Part shown: positions 1-14,100 of the stretch, in pieces
Layout of the letters: every line of letters starts with the position of its first letter
Numbering within the stretch: the first letter of the stretch is position 1
Assembly: GCA_014773175.1 (NCBI GenBank)
Contig: VXCM01000282.1
Coordinates: 310,001-374,000, forward strand
DNA from: Lucifuga dentata
Taxonomy: Eukaryota > Chordata > Actinopteri > Ophidiiformes > Bythitidae
DNA length: 64,000 nt
Direction of reading: 5' to 3'
Made by a program: the position numbers and the translations under genes
Notes under the pieces: generated by a model
The model's database searches: none
What the model saw: only the letters and a program-made list of their open reading frames with translations
Told to the model about the DNA's origin: nothing

Positions 1-3000
1 GATCTTAGATCATCTACATAACACGTTTAGCCAGATTTGGTTACAAGGAATCTAAATTTAGCTGGGCAACTTATCAAATCAAACGGAAAAATATGTACAA
101 TCAGATTTAGGGCTAAGATCCATTATTTAATAAGAGAGCTCGAACATAATCTAGCGTGTAGCCAAGAAATTTGCTGCTGTACAATGATGTTCTCCAAATT
201 ACATTTGTCTTGTTTTTTGTTTTTTTTTTTCATGTCTAACATGCATGTGTGTGAACAAACATGACATAACTTCATTGTTCTGCTCGAATCTGCTCAATTT
301 GTGCCTGTAAACTGAAATGAGGTTTGCTTGTGTGCTTGAATGTGTGCATCTGTAATAGATTTTCAGCAGGGACGATGTCCAATTCCAGTGACAATCTTCC
401 CCTTTCCATTTATTTTAACTACATACAAGTCAGTGTGTGCACATACTGAATTTGTGTGCTTGAGAGAGGGCAAGAGAAAATCTTAAAGCTTATAAATAAG
501 CCCACATTGGTGTATTGTAAATAAAATACATTAGTGAAACAAAGTAAAAGATCAGTTGTTTGCTGATATTATACTTTTTCTTGTTTAAACAGAAGAAATG
601 AATGTAAGCAGGAGAGAGAGATGAAGTTCACTGAAGTTCACACACGTTGGCTCTGACAGCACAAGGTTGTCTCGTTGACACTGTCAGAACAGATTTTTTT
701 ATTTTGGCTCTGCTAATAGTCATAAATCTTAAATTGAAATGTTTAACAGAGCCCCAGACTGGACTTTAACAGGGCACACATTTATTATACGCTAAGTTAT
801 GGGCTACTGTATACTTCCAGTGTATGGACCGTATGGTCAGGTTTTCCATCCTGTAAACCTGGGAAACAGAAGGTCAAGGGCCGCTTGGGCATGTCAACTA
901 GTTTTGGCAGCACATAACAGACATCTTGTCTCTCTGATAGGTAATAAAAGCAGATAAATTAAAAGCCCTGTGCAGCTCCCAAGTCTAGTGACATTTACAC
1001 ACTGATCACCCTGTTTATGGCGCCGATGTTTGCCAAACCCTGGCCGTTGTCTCAACATGTGTCACTGACCGATTTCTTTCCCGAATATAGTCAGTTATGC
1101 TGGCGTCTCTGCATTTGGGAAATGGCTGTTACAACACTGGTAGCATTTACATCAGGAAAGGTCAAATGTATATTTGAAACAATCTCTTTGGACATAGTAT
1201 ACTGAAGGCTAATGAAAAGGGCAGTGAGTGTTTTTAATTGCACATATTCAGCATTTTGCCAAACAGTTTATAGCGCACCGTCTGTGAGTTAATGTTCGTA
1301 ATCAAAAATGTCACTTTATTGACCATGAAAACTAATCAAACAGATGTTACACATTGTAAAAAAAAAAATTATTTTTTTAAAAATTCAGAATAGCTGTCCA
1401 GTGGCACTGAGCTTCTAACAGCCTATTTTTCATTAAAACAAGCGTATGGTCTTGTGCTATTTGCTTTGTATGGCCCTTTAAGTCGCTGTATTTCTGACAA
1501 GGCCTTGTATCGTCCAGCAATGCCATTCCAAGCGTCTTTGATATAGAGATTTATGCTACACAAATAGTACAGGTACATAATGTAAAAACCATAGCATGCT
1601 GTCGGCAGGGGATCCGAACTCAAAGACTGTTTGTGCGGGTTCACAATGTTCAGCGGTCTTATCATTCCTAGACTAAGCCTGCTTGTTCGTCCCTGCACTC
1701 ATAAACAGCAGAGTCGGGTTTCTAGCCCTCCTCAGTTTACTCTGGGACTGTGATGACAGGGGACAATCCTGTAATAGAGTTCAGCTCTTATTATCAACAT
1801 GATGTAAAACTCTATGAAGATGACATTCATGGACAAGCATGGAATGCTGACATCAGATGTATGAATTGGTCTGACACGTGCTTTGCCAACTAGATTTTAA
1901 TACACTTGTTTTAAGTCAAGTTGGTTGATTCCTGTGATGACAGTATTTTTTTTGTTATGATTGTACCTGTAAATCCAAACATGAAATGCATTAGTAGCAC
2001 TCATTATAATTGATTTCTACTGATTACAAATACTGGATGATGTTTTACCATAAATTGATTTTTTTTTTTTTTTTTTTTNTTTTTTTTTTTTTTTTTTTAA
2101 TCTGTCATTTGTTTGTCTCAAGCATGGCTGAGTCATGAGTAGGTTTCACTTATATCACACCGAGTTGTATATACTTCAGTTTGAATATAATTTAAATTCT
2201 TACAAATGCAGGATTCTACATGGTCTCTTGCTGCCCTCTAGAGTGCTGTTACACATCCCTCTTACACACATACAATACACACAATCAAGAAATCCCACCA
2301 GCACACCACACACAAACACAGAACACATACAGTTCCAGTCACTGTGAGGTTCCTGAATACTCACAGCTGTGGAACAGGGACAGTCCAAATGAGTTGTGAC
2401 ATGCAACCTGTGTAGGACAAGCAGCACTTTTACACAGATGGCGATTGATCTACACCACAGAACTTAAGTTCTAAAGATATTCTCATATCAAAAATAAAAC
2501 ACCTATTATGAACAAATTAGACTAATCATACTAATCATATACACCATGCTGGCTGCAAAAAAAAAATGCATGAAAAAGTAATAAATGCAGTCTTATCAAG
2601 ATACTCACTTTAGCAGCATTACACTATATTCTAAGTTTACCTAAGTGACAGTATTAGTATGTGTAGTAGCAGCAGTGGTAGTTGTTGTAGAAGTGATAGC
2701 AATTAAACTGATAGTAAATAGACACTTAACTCGTGAAAACTTAATATGTTGTTTTAGGATATATGGGTGAGATACGTTTATATACAGTACATTCCAATAT
2801 ATTTACTTGAGTTTTATATTGCAGCTAAATTATCTCACAACACTAAACAGTGTCAAATAGTGCACATTTTATTCTCTATACATTGTTGCAGTAAAGACTT
2901 ACAAGAACTTCTAGGAGCACCAAGTTCACCACTGTAATAATTAAAATAACTCTCTAAAACATGATGGTGCCTGTGGTTTGGGATTCTTTTCTCCCTTTGC

Positions 3001-5805
3001 ATAGCTATGTGGTGATGTCTTCATCAGCGAGGCGTGTAGAGAGTTGCTTCTGTGATCCATTCAGTGTCTGCAAAAGTCCTGCATGTCCCCTCAGGTAAGC
3101 CTCTGTCAGACTCCAGACAGATAAAGCAATGTGATGAAGAATAACAAAGCAGGGGATGTGTCCCAGAGTTCCTCCTTGAGGCAAACGGGCAGTTTGTTTT
3201 TGCCCAAGACCTGTCACATTCTGAAGAAGGGCTTGAAGATGGGAATAGCCCCAAGAGATGAGAAAAGAGCGCAAGAGAAAAAACAGACGTTCAGCTTTAT
3301 GATTTTTAAGTGGAAATATACACAAGTTTTGAGCGTTTATCATGTCAGACTTATAGATTTACAGCAATGTGTTAGTTCACAAAAAATCTATGTATCTATC
3401 TATTTGATAGACAGGGACGCTGGACTGGCTTTTTTTTTTTTTTTTTTTTTTTGGACTGGCTGCTGAGTGGCCGTCCAGGCCCGGGCAAGGTGTCAGACGC
3501 CCTCTTGGGTCCTCAGGCCATCTGTTTGAGGTCCTACTTTAGCAGGGGAGATGTGTGGCTGTTTTCTGCTTAATTAGGTCCAGTAAACAGGCCCTCATCA
3601 AAAAACAGCTGCTAACGTCCCCATTAAGATACTAACACACACGACACGTGTGCACACACACATAAAGACACAAAAACAGACGTGCCACAGAGATAAAATT
3701 GCACACACACAAAGTCGCCATTAGTAATGGTTGCAGTGATGGTTAAGGTCAGTCCTGGGAGTGAACTCTCTCACCTTGACCACTTCACCCAAACAGACTC
3801 CTGAAAGCATTCTAGTGTTGTTACAATTCACTCCAACCAGCTACTGCTATTACAATAGATGGTTGGAGTTCCAGGTGTGGTGTGAATGCCTTGTTTTCCT
3901 TTTATTACATATGCGTGCTGTGTTATGTGAGCCAGTGCACGTGTGTCGCATTTGTTTGTGTGTAAAGAGGGTAAAGAGGTATATATTTGCCACATTAACA
4001 CCTCAAAAGAATCAACAGGAGAATGCGAGTGCAAATGACCAAACGTCTAATCGCATAATTATTGGGCTGCGTGGATCGCCTTGATACTAAAACAAAACAG
4101 GCCAGCATTTGCACATCTCACACTCAACCTCCTTGTTTGTGATTTCACACAACAAAGTTGTAAACTGGGGGGAAATATACTTAACCACACTGGATGGTTG
4201 CCAAATTTCCATAGGGCATTAACAACCAACTGGTGCAGACTCATTAAAGAGCAGAGAAACCTATAACCATTAAAAGGCCATTAGGCAGCATGTAATTTTG
4301 TGGAACTAAATGGCAGAGAGTAATCAAAACCACATGAAGCCCAGCTGGGCGACTGGGCAAACTGTTTCGATTAGGGAGGAATCCATCATCGACAATGGCA
4401 GCTTTTTGGGGGGTCAATTTTCCTGTGCACTCGATTCTTTCCCTCTGTCACTTTCACTCTCTCTCTTTTTGTCTTTCTGCAGCGTTCAATGCTCTTTGTC
4501 ATTATGATTATCAGAGTTACACCCGAAGCTGTGCTAGGCAAATCTTTATGTAAAAATACACCTGACTTACCAGAGTCATAAAATGGAGCTATAATTTAAC
4601 ATTTAATGTTTGCCAAAAGTAAATTCATGTGGGGAAGTGATTGGAAATATTGGATCAAAGTACAGACTACATCTTACAAAATACTATATTTCACTGAGCC
4701 ATCGTGTCTTGTCCTACAGCTGTAAGTTGCTGTAAAACATTTTTGTGCAAATTACTCTGTTATGTTGCAGTTACTTCTGACTTGTGAAATGACTTGATCC
4801 CACCTCTGCTTTAAGGTATTATAGTTATTCAAATAGTTAACATCTCTTGCCAACAGTATTTGAAGTTTCCTCGTGCAGCTTCATTTAATATCATTTATTT
4901 TTTTTCAATAACTCTTTATACTTACTGTACTACAAAATAAGCCAAAATCCCTGGGGTTAACATTGGATCCAGAAATGACTACAATTTATTAAAGCTCATA
5001 CAGCATCAATGTTCAATACCTTCACAAGCCGTACGTGCTGCATTGAAAATTCATGTATGCAAAGGCTTAATCATCAAATTCACTTTGATTTTCAGTCACA
5101 GGAAAAAGCAGTTTAGAGAAATGCAACTACCCTGGGCCTTGTAAAAGTCGTGTCAAATTCTCAAACTGGCTCCCCGGTGTCCAAGAGTGAGTTTACAATG
5201 TGTAAGACATCATTAGCTCAGTCAAGACACATATTTCTGTGACCGTTCTCTCTTTGAAAGCCATTGTGACAGGCCAGACTCTGATTAGTCAAATTAGGGC
5301 TGCATTTGGATCGACGCGCCTTTTGGAGGGTTAAATCGAGTGCACACCACCTTGTTTCAATCAAACAGTATTTATACTCACACCAGAACATTGGGCACAT
5401 TCATACTCTCTATCTTGAAGCATGAAGGTCTGAAGCACACTTTTGGCCAGCAAAGAAAGGGGTGATGGGAAAAGGCAGGTTTTAAGCACATCCAAAATTC
5501 TTCACAGGAGCCAGTGAAAAGAAAAAAACAGAAAAGAAGAAATGTCCACTGATTGCCTTCTCATGTGACACAATATGTTTTAGCAGTGTTCTCGATACAG
5601 TATTGTAATATAACCAGTGCGCATTCAGCATTCTGTATTTTGAAAATGAGAGAACCAGTAATGCTTACAATGTGTGCAGCATTTATAATGAGGCATCTAA
5701 TTAACGCCTATACAAAGTGCTACTGTTTGCATGCACAGGTACTGAGGCCTAATCATTCTTCCAAAATACAAGCAAGAGAATCACAAATTCAAAACCAGGA
5801 CACCT
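1..5805. other. gene-free left flank
   Basis: No coding exon, RNA gene or recognisable mobile element is seen; the open frames are short and without family resemblance. It contains a poly-T run interrupted by an N at 2,079, another poly-T run at about 3,431-3,452, and two stretches (about 3,455-3,630 and 4,040-4,440) whose mixed, non-repetitive composition could suit regulatory DNA. A TGACAG/CTGTCA pair lies at 653-687. All functional reading here is inference. Confidence 0.55.
2059..2098. repeat. poly-T run with single-N junction
   Basis: About 40 bases, all T except for one N at 2,079. The same homopolymer-N-homopolymer pattern recurs near 13,429, 18,590, 19,174, 28,238, 31,021, 38,082, 42,349 and 58,269. 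This suggests contig joins whose run length was not resolved. Confidence 0.85.
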
Positions 5806-5819
5806 CATATTTAAAGCTC

Positions 5820-6190
5820 CATCCATCCATCCTCTAAACCCGTTTGTCCTGTTGAGGGTCAACGGGGGGGGTCACGGGGGGGCTGGAGCCTATCCCAGTG
5901 GTCATAGGGCAAGAGGTGGGGTACACCCTGGACAGATTGCCAGTCTATCGCAGGGCTGACACAGACAGACAAACACATTCACGCTCTCATTCACACCTAT
6001 GGGCAATTTAGAGTTCCCAATTCACCTGACGTGCATGTCTTTGGAGGTGGGAGGAAGCCGGAGTACCCGGAGGGAACCCACGCGGACAACATGCAAACTC
6101 CACACAGAAAGGACCTGCCCCGGCCGGGAATCGAACCCAGGACCTTCTTGCTGTGAGGCAACAGCGCTAACCACTGCGCCACCGTGCCGC
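5820..6190 (-). mobile_element. tRNA-headed SINE with perfect target-site duplication
   Basis: Read on the minus strand, the element starts at 6,190 with a tRNA-like head. An A-box-like segment lies at 6,163-6,181 and a perfect B box (GGTTCGATTCC) at 6,127-6,137, together forming an internal RNA polymerase III promoter. A body typical of a very common fish SINE follows, and the 3' end is a short GGAT-type tail at 5,820-5,832. The 14-bp sequence catatttaaagctc occurs at 5,806-5,819 and again at 6,191-6,204, exactly flanking the element. This shows an L1/L2-type target-primed insertion and a fairly recent event. I recognise the family type but cannot give its database name. Confidence 0.88.
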
Positions 6191-6539
6191 CATATTTAAA
6201 GCTCTTGATTCAATAACTTATTTTACTATTACCACTAATAACTGAGTAATGTGTCAAGCCTAATTGGATCTTCTTGTCCATAGTGCAAACATCAGCTAAG
6301 TAGCTGGTTGTGTGAGAAGAAAACTCAGCATAACAGCTACATGATCAAGTGTTAAAAGAGGAAGAAGAAGGAGGATCTAATATGTCAGGGGTTGGAAAGG
6401 GACATGAAGCATTTTTCTTTCAACACGTCATTTACAGCAATTCCACATCTGTCACTTTAACCAGTTATGCATATCAAAAACATAAGGGCCTCATACTTTG
6501 GCCATTTGTTTTAAAGTTACACTGTATAGAGAGACCACA

Positions 6540-7379
6540 CTGGTCTAATGGGAATCTCAGATCCGAAGAATTTTGTACACTTTTAATGCACTTTCTGGCA
6601 AACTTCAGCCATGACTCCAGATGGACCTTTCTGAGAAAGGGCTTTCTTCTTGCCTCCCATATAAGCCAGATGCGTACAATATATTTGATATTGTTGTATG
6701 ATGTGCATCTTGTCCTCTGTAGGCCATAAAATCCTGTAGGTCCTTCAAGGTTGCCATTGGATTCCCAGTGGTCTCTCTGACTCTCTCTGACCAGTTGTCT
6801 TCTGTCCCAGTCACTTCACTTGATGGACGCCCTGATTTTGGCAGGTATCGTGCACTTTCCCTTAATGATGGACTGAACACTGCTTTGAGATATTTTCAAA
6901 GCCTTGGAAATCTTTTTTATATCCCTCGCCTGATGTGTGCCCTTCCAAAACTTTGTGATAGACCTGTTTTGGAAGGTCTTTGGAACCCATGATGCTGTCT
7001 TTGTGATTGACTTCACTTGCAATCTGAAGGACATCTGCCTTTATTTAAGTTCTCAAGTTAATTGCAGTGATTCCAAACAGGTGTTGGCCAATTAAGCTAT
7101 TATGTGATCTAGAAGGCAATCTGAAGGCAGGAGGTTATTCCTGAGATAGTTTGACTCTGTATTAAAACAGCATGCATACTTATCAAGCCTAGATATTGCA
7201 GTTGTTTATTTTTAATTAATGCAGAATTTTTTTTTATAACACATTTCTCATTTTGAAGCTGTTAAGTATTCAGCGCAAATTAGTATGAAAATATATGGAT
7301 TTGTTGCATTTTAATTCTAGACTTTAGGTCAACAAAAGGTCAAAATTGTTAAATGGGGGTGTATTTTCTATCCACTGTA
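6540..7379 (-). mobile_element. Tc1-like DNA transposon relic, 3'-truncated
   Basis: The minus strand carries broken transposase frames. Around 7,034-6,816 a helix-turn-helix segment ends KISKALKISQSSVQSIIK, and around 6,850-6,620 a GRP-type motif is followed by a second DNA-binding module (NPMATLKDLQ, TTISNILYASGLYGR). This matches the paired-like N-terminal half of Tc1 transposases. The DDE catalytic half is absent or unrecognisable beyond about 6,540. The end at 7,379 reads TACAGTGGATAGAAAATACA on the minus strand, a Tc1-style inverted-repeat terminus starting at a TA dinucleotide. No matching left terminus was found. Frameshifts between the two modules show it is dead. Confidence 0.85.
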
Positions 7380-9544
7380 CTGGGTATGTTAAAATATGCT
7401 TTAAAAAACATGCTAAAAATGTTAAATGTCAAATATTGTGATCTGGAATTGAATTTGGACCAGCTCTACTGCTGCACTCACTGAAGGTCATAAAAACATC
7501 AACCAAATGCCTAAAATGTAAATGCATTGATTGTAGTTGTTTGAACACATTTGTAAGTTACACACTTTTTAATCTCAAAGAGTGCGCAGAACAAGTTGTA
7601 GATATACAAATTGTGTCCGAGGTAAGGTACAGACGCTGCAAATCCAAATCAATTTAGTTGATTTCATCTATTTTACTGAGTTACTGGTATCAGGCCAAGA
7701 CTTTAACATGCAAGCCAGTTAATCTGGGAAATGAAGGGGAGAAAGTGACTGTCTCATAAAGGTGCAGCAGGCCTTTGCAAAATAAAGTAAAGGTTCAGAC
7801 TATAATTCTTTAGCATCCACTTTACACCAAAGTTATTGAAAGACTTTTGCATTTAGTCTGCTACTCTTTTTACAATGATGCACTTACTGTATATGTACCT
7901 CAAACTTTATCTAGCGCAGCTTCATATTACAGTACTTCTCTATCTTGCAAATAATGATCTATATTTAATAACAGTTGCTCCTCATACAGTCCATTTCCAG
8001 CCTTGACTATGTTTAAAGAAGGATGGACGTTTACCGGAGCTGCAATGCCTACTCAGGTGATGCAACCCCGCATACAAAAGACCATGCCTCTCCCCACTGT
8101 GATAATATTATTTCGCATATTCCACAGGTAATAAATAGGTGGGATCTGGGTGAAAATGGCAACTATGATCTCATTAAGAAGTGAAAACAGAGACAATTTA
8201 CCTCTTCAGACAGTTTGAGTCCACTGAAGTTGTGAAAAAACAAGGTGAGATTCATTAATTCCAAGCAGGAGAATAGAAAAGAAGTGCATGAGTCACATGT
8301 AAAATGACAGCCAATTAAAACTGAGTACAAGCTGCAAGATTGGTCTCCAGCGGTTGTAGGTCATGGTGCTAAAATGTATGCTGCCGGGTTAGCCAGTGTA
8401 CTGTATTAATTCTGGTTTTAAAAGTTAGAGTAGAATAATAAAGACTAATTTTCATAACTAATGAGATTTTTTCATGATTACACTGATTAATAAAAGAAAA
8501 ACTACATAAAAATATTTGACAGCTCATTACTTTCGAATTTTACTGTCATCTCAACGCAATCCATATTCTTCAGCAAACTGTGAGGTACATTATTTTGTCA
8601 TCTCTGTCTTTAAATAAAGCAATAAAACTACTTCATCATTACACTGATGAAAACCTTGGATCACATCTATAACTCTACTGCCTAAGCTTGCTGATATTAA
8701 TGTCGCTTTGACCCAGTACACTGCCTGCAGCACATTAACAATGATATTTAGAGTTATTATTTTGGCTTTCTTTTATCATTAATTAAATACTAAGCTGATA
8801 GAAAATAAACTGCTCTGCAGTTTATGAATGTGAGCTCCAGACCTGCCAGAGGATTTTTGTTTCAAACCCAAACCCCCCATACAACAGATGAAAACAGATA
8901 AATAACTGTCAGGGATTGAAATAATGTCTGTGACTTAGGACTTATGAGGACTCTAATAAAAGTGTTATATTATTTTAATGAAAATAAAAATTGGCTGACC
9001 TCCCCTGTAACATATCCAGAGGGTGTCAAATTTTGGTGAAGATTTACTTGCATCTAATATTAAAATAGAAAAAAAAGTGTGAATATACAAATTGTGTAAG
9101 TGAAATTACAAAACTGAAGGGGTTTGTGGGATAAACGTGCTGGATTTTAATGTCACCGTAACCTCCTACACTACCACATTATCAATAATGTGTCATTGTT
9201 TTAGCTACTTTTTCTCCAATATACTCTTTTGCAGTTTGTGGGGGGAAAAAATCGTTAAGTGCTAAGTAATCTTTGCTTAAGAATGATATACCCCATAGCA
9301 GAGGACAAAAGGATTCCTTTATGAGCCTGTGTGATAGAATGTTAGGTCTGTCACTTCCTCAGGAGTGTACCTTCAGAATTATTTCTTATCCGCTACAATA
9401 GAGGTCTGTGCTGCACTGATCCACCAAGGTACACGTATTGTGTTTTTATGGTCTTGTACAGGTATGCTAGAGGCACACTGGAATAACATGGGTTTACTTA
9501 TAATTTCTAGATTTAAAAAACTTGTAAACAAAAATTGTATTTTT
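7380..9544. other. non-coding intergenic stretch
   Basis: AT-rich sequence with scattered stop codons in all frames. I see no exon, RNA gene, or repeat family I can name. Confidence 0.5.
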
Positions 9545-9760
9545 CAACATAATGTCCCTTTAACTTGACGCACTACTACCAAGAATCTGGGAGGGATTTT
9601 GTCTAAGGTTCAGAGAAATCCTTTTTTGGCTGTCTAAAAATTCTCCAGTCATCAACTGAGGCAAAACAGCTTCCAGCAAAAGAGGTGAAAGTCTAGGGGC
9701 AAATCAGGTCATGAGTCTGGCTACTGGACTAGTTCAAAGCCACAGTCATGGGTAGCAGCA
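9545..9760 (-). mobile_element. decayed mariner-like transposase fragment
   Basis: The minus strand at about 9,640-9,735 preserves a degraded version of the mariner D-x-A-P-S-D-F-H-L-F region, with an in-frame stop and frame shifts. The sequence just to the right (tagttcaaagccacagtcat) is close to the matching part of the better preserved relic at 33,690-33,900. Both therefore probably derive from one mariner-like family. Too decayed to bound precisely. Confidence 0.5.
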
Positions 9761-11089
9761 ATAGCAACAGCTAATGTGAGTACAGCTGCATCTTAACAAG
9801 ACCTTTGCATACCTCTGGAAAGTATATTGTAAGTAAAAGCATTAGCTCAAATGAATGCAGTCGATGTGTTAAAACACCTAAAGAATTATATTACTTTCAT
9901 AAAAAAATGTTACAATCCTTGGTCAAGACCTTTTGTGGAAGCCAGCTCAAAATTCAATCAACCCTCCTACCTACATTGGACTTGAGTGGAAGTTTTTATC
10001 CAAAGCTAGTTAATCATACAGGCATTTTGTGATCATGCACGGTTACTCTAGTCCATGAACTGACTGAAAACCGAATACATGTCAAGCTGCACTTCTGTGC
10101 AAAAATAACCTGGAGACAAGCTCTTAAGACATAATAAAAAATCTTTCATTGCTCTCATTTTACAGAGTACTGCCATGTTGTTATTCATAGAACAAAGCAG
10201 GTCAGTTTGTTGCACTGTAGTAACCTTAGTGATTAAACATGCCACATAAACACTGACAATCATTGCGGATGACCTACCATTCTAATAACAATCTAGACTT
10301 TCATAACCTTTTTTGCAGTATAATATTACAAAAGAAATAGCAACACAACAACCATCATTTGGATTGAGATGCTGACCATTAGATTTACCTTGTCTGACTG
10401 TCTCGTCTTAATACCACATTTCAATTCAAACCCAAGAGATTTCCACAGTTTCAGCCCACATACTGAGATCCACATCAATCAATTTTATTTATGTGTATTG
10501 AATCCATTTTATTACAGGCCCCACTCTCAAAGTGTGCTAGCAGAGATGTTATTTTGTTGGTGACATTAAAGCAAAATTCAGTGTTTCAATGGAAAAATAA
10601 GTCTTCATACTGCATTATAGCTGGCTCAATGTGAGTATTGTGTTCCCTGGAACAATATCTGCTTCTCCAATAGTGANAATGTCTGACTGGAGTGTCCCTT
10701 GGCTGTGTCAGGCACTTAAGCTCTGACTACTCTGATTTACAGGAATGAAAAAGGGGAGTTAAGATGTTGGTCGATGAACTACAGCTATGCTAGCTTTCAG
10801 CGCTGTCCTCACTCCTCTGTAACAGTATTTCACCACTACCCAACAAATCTGCCTCTGCATCCAACTTTTGGGTTTGACATGTGCAGGAGCTCCAGCCAAA
10901 GAGAAGAAAGCCAACAAGTCCTGCTGTCCCATAAGACCATAACCACCAACTGCAGACACAACTAAGAGCACAATGACAAAGCAAATTCTAAGATAATAGG
11001 GATCTGACATCAAAATGTAAAAGAGCTCCTCTTTTCTTACCAAGCAAAAATGTTTGTTTCTTCCATCATTTGTTGTTGTTCTGATTTGA

Positions 11090-11094
<5 letters not shown>

Positions 11095-11137
<43 letters not shown>
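11095..11137. repeat. (TG)n microsatellite
   Basis: Uninterrupted TG dinucleotides, about 21 units. Confidence 0.95.
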
Positions 11138-11138
<1 letters not shown>

Positions 11139-14100
11139 GCCATGTGTATACATGCCATTTAGGTTTTTTTAAACAGTAATATAAACAATTTTACTTTAAA
11201 GCACAATAAACAATAGCAATATTTCAAATACTCATTTCAAATAGTTGTGATGCATGAGTTGCTTTTTCATACCATGAAACAGACAAACCGGGCAAAACAT
11301 AAATGATGGCTGCTTATGTTTGACTTGCGTTGTGAAGTAGGTTGTAATTCAATACTGGCTGTGTACACAAACAGTTATGACACTACACAGTCTAAAAAAA
11401 CATATTAGCAATGACGGTATCTCCCTCAAGCACTTTAACTCTAAAGCGCTTTTCTGTAACTCCTCCGTCTTCCCCTTTTCATCCCATATTTTCACATCAA
11501 CTTCACCGTGCGATGAATGTGTGAGACATTGAAAGGCCCCATTATGCAGCCATACTCACACCCACTACACCAAATCTGGGTCTAAAAAACACAGTAACCC
11601 AATATCTGGAGTTCCCCTCAGTTTCTGGAAGCACCCACCCAAGGTCTGCCTTTGGTGTTGGCCATGATTCATGGAGGAGAGGAAAGGCTGAGTGGAGAGA
11701 TGTCATCTGTTACGAGAGGAGACAGAGGAGGGCGACAGGGAGGAAAAGGAGGGAAAAGAAAGTGTAGGGGGGTGGAGGAGGCATGGACAGGAGGAGTGGT
11801 AGAAATAGGATGTAGGACAGAGGACTAGAGGAAGGAGGAAGGGGATTTTGCTGGAAGGCACCCACAGGCAAAATGGAGATATTGGAGTGGGGTGGAGCAG
11901 AGTAAAATATGCCTTCATTACTTCGAAGGGAATATTTGTCAGTACACAAAAACACACAGAGTAGCACATTATACGACTCACGTAATTGGAATCAGTAATC
12001 TAAGGCTCAGTAAGAGACAGTGACTCCTCTTCCTGTTTCATGTCATATGAGCTTTCAAAGGACACCGTGATTTCTACATCTAATGATTAGCAAACCACAT
12101 CTGGCACCATCATGGACGCTGAGAGAATAAATGGCTAAGTGCAAATTATGGCTAAATAGGCCTATATAACAAAGACGTGATTGAATAAAGATAATTAGGA
12201 ATCAAAATTTAGACATAAAAAACAAATGCGCTCTCAACAGATATTATCTGAATTGAATTGGTAATGTTCATTTTCATTTTATTCATTTTTTTTAACTGCA
12301 CTGCTACTATTTATGGTCTACCAGAGAATTCTGTCAAAGAAAAGATCTACCAAGTGTTTCGAGCAGCAAATATGAAAGCTTTCACAAACTGTGATTTAAC
12401 TCAGTCTTCAGCAGATTCACTATTGTGTTCTTGTTCAGCAATAAAAACTAGGAAAAACTGTATTTACTCATATGAAAACAATGCATATAACTTTAAATTT
12501 GATAACAGTGTAACAAAAAAAAAAAACAAAAAAAAAACATGTGAGCCCATATATAACAGAGTCAGAGTTGTTGTGTTCAAGTGTCCTTAGATAACTGCAG
12601 AGAATCTTAAATGGTCGCTTCTTAAAACCCTCATCATTGTCATAAAACCTGTCTCCTTTGCTCCAGAGGCCCCCTGCTGCTCTGGTACTTGGGTGAGCTG
12701 GTTTTATTTATATCAGTGTGGTGGAGAAGTGGGGAAAACTGAGATGATGAGGGGGAAGGATGTCTCCCACTCGCCCCACACAAACTAGGACACTGCGCTA
12801 CTGCACCTGCTGTGGCCACTGGCATGCATGGCTCATCTCCGCACATACACACACACACATATTACAAACACACATGCATGCATGACAACTATATTTTTGC
12901 TGTCTGCTAGTTTCTGTACTTATCTACCGTGTGCAGTCATGCTCTAATGCAAAAATGATGTATGATGTTAATCCAAAGAATCGAGTCTAAAACTCTTCAA
13001 GAATCCTCTGAGCGCTCAAACTCAATGCAACTTTTGGAGATGAAGTTAATGATGGCAATGATGATGAGGACCGTGATGATAACTGTTACATCATTATTTA
13101 TCGTTGTTGCTGAGAATTTTGTCATAAAATTAGGGCCAAGAAAACCTCAACCTAGCCATGCATTGAGTTGCATTTTACAAAGTGAGGATGCTGGATCTAG
13201 AAGGTATACACTAAAGGCTCTGATTGCTATCACCACTGCAATGCTGATGGCTTAATCTTAAATCTCTGATTCAAATGATGCCACATCCTATTTTAAATTC
13301 CCTCCTGTCATTAAATAGGCCCACTGCTGCCCACACTACAAATAAAACCCAAATGGACTCTGATAAGCATCTATTTCCATAGGCTGGATTGAGTTACGTG
13401 GGTAAAAAACAGAGCTGCTGGTTCTTTTNTTTTTTTTTTTTTTCTTTATTTGGTATGTGGTCATTTATACATTTGTGGTATGTTTTAAAAACTGCTGTTA
13501 GGGCAAAAGGCAATTACCTGTCTGGAAAGCTCTACTTCTGTGTAAGGCTGGGCCAATTCAGTGGTATGTTCCCATGCAGTAGACTGGGGATGGAGGGATT
13601 ATTTATTTGTCAAAGGTGGTTGCTACCTCTGTCAGGGCCCCCTTTTGAAATCCCAAGCCTTTGAATCACTGATGATGATGTGAAAGCGAGTTGTTTTCTT
13701 AGTCAATTTAAGCCTCAAAAACTCAAACAATAAACAGGCTGCTCTAAAAGCTAATATTTTCTGAAAGAGATATTTATTTAAAATCCAGCCCTGGCAGAGC
13801 TACAGATTATTTGTATGATCAAAAAGCACTTTTTGCTCTTCAGTCCATGAGCCTTTCAAGTTGGGCCACGTTCAAATAAATACGGAAAATGGTCTCAACT
13901 TTAAAATCACGCACAGATGATGAGGGCTGATGTAAGTAGTCACACAGTGTGGGAGCGTATGTGCTTGCTGCTGGAATATGAATGGAGTTTTTAATTGTTT
14001 CTGACTCAGATCTGTGGGCTGGGTCTGCATAAAGCCAATTAGGAGACTGGAGGAAACAGTGAAGGATTGTCCGGAAAAAGGCTATGACTTTCTGGTAGGC

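Noticed and set aside
653..687. TGACAG/CTGTCA pair as a MEIS/TGIF-type site
   Set aside because: Six-base cores occur by chance every few kilobases; without conservation this is too weak to list as a site.
12258..12590. 110-codon open frame on the plus strand
   Set aside because: Low-complexity, poly-Lys end from an A-run, no domain and no splice context; most likely chance.
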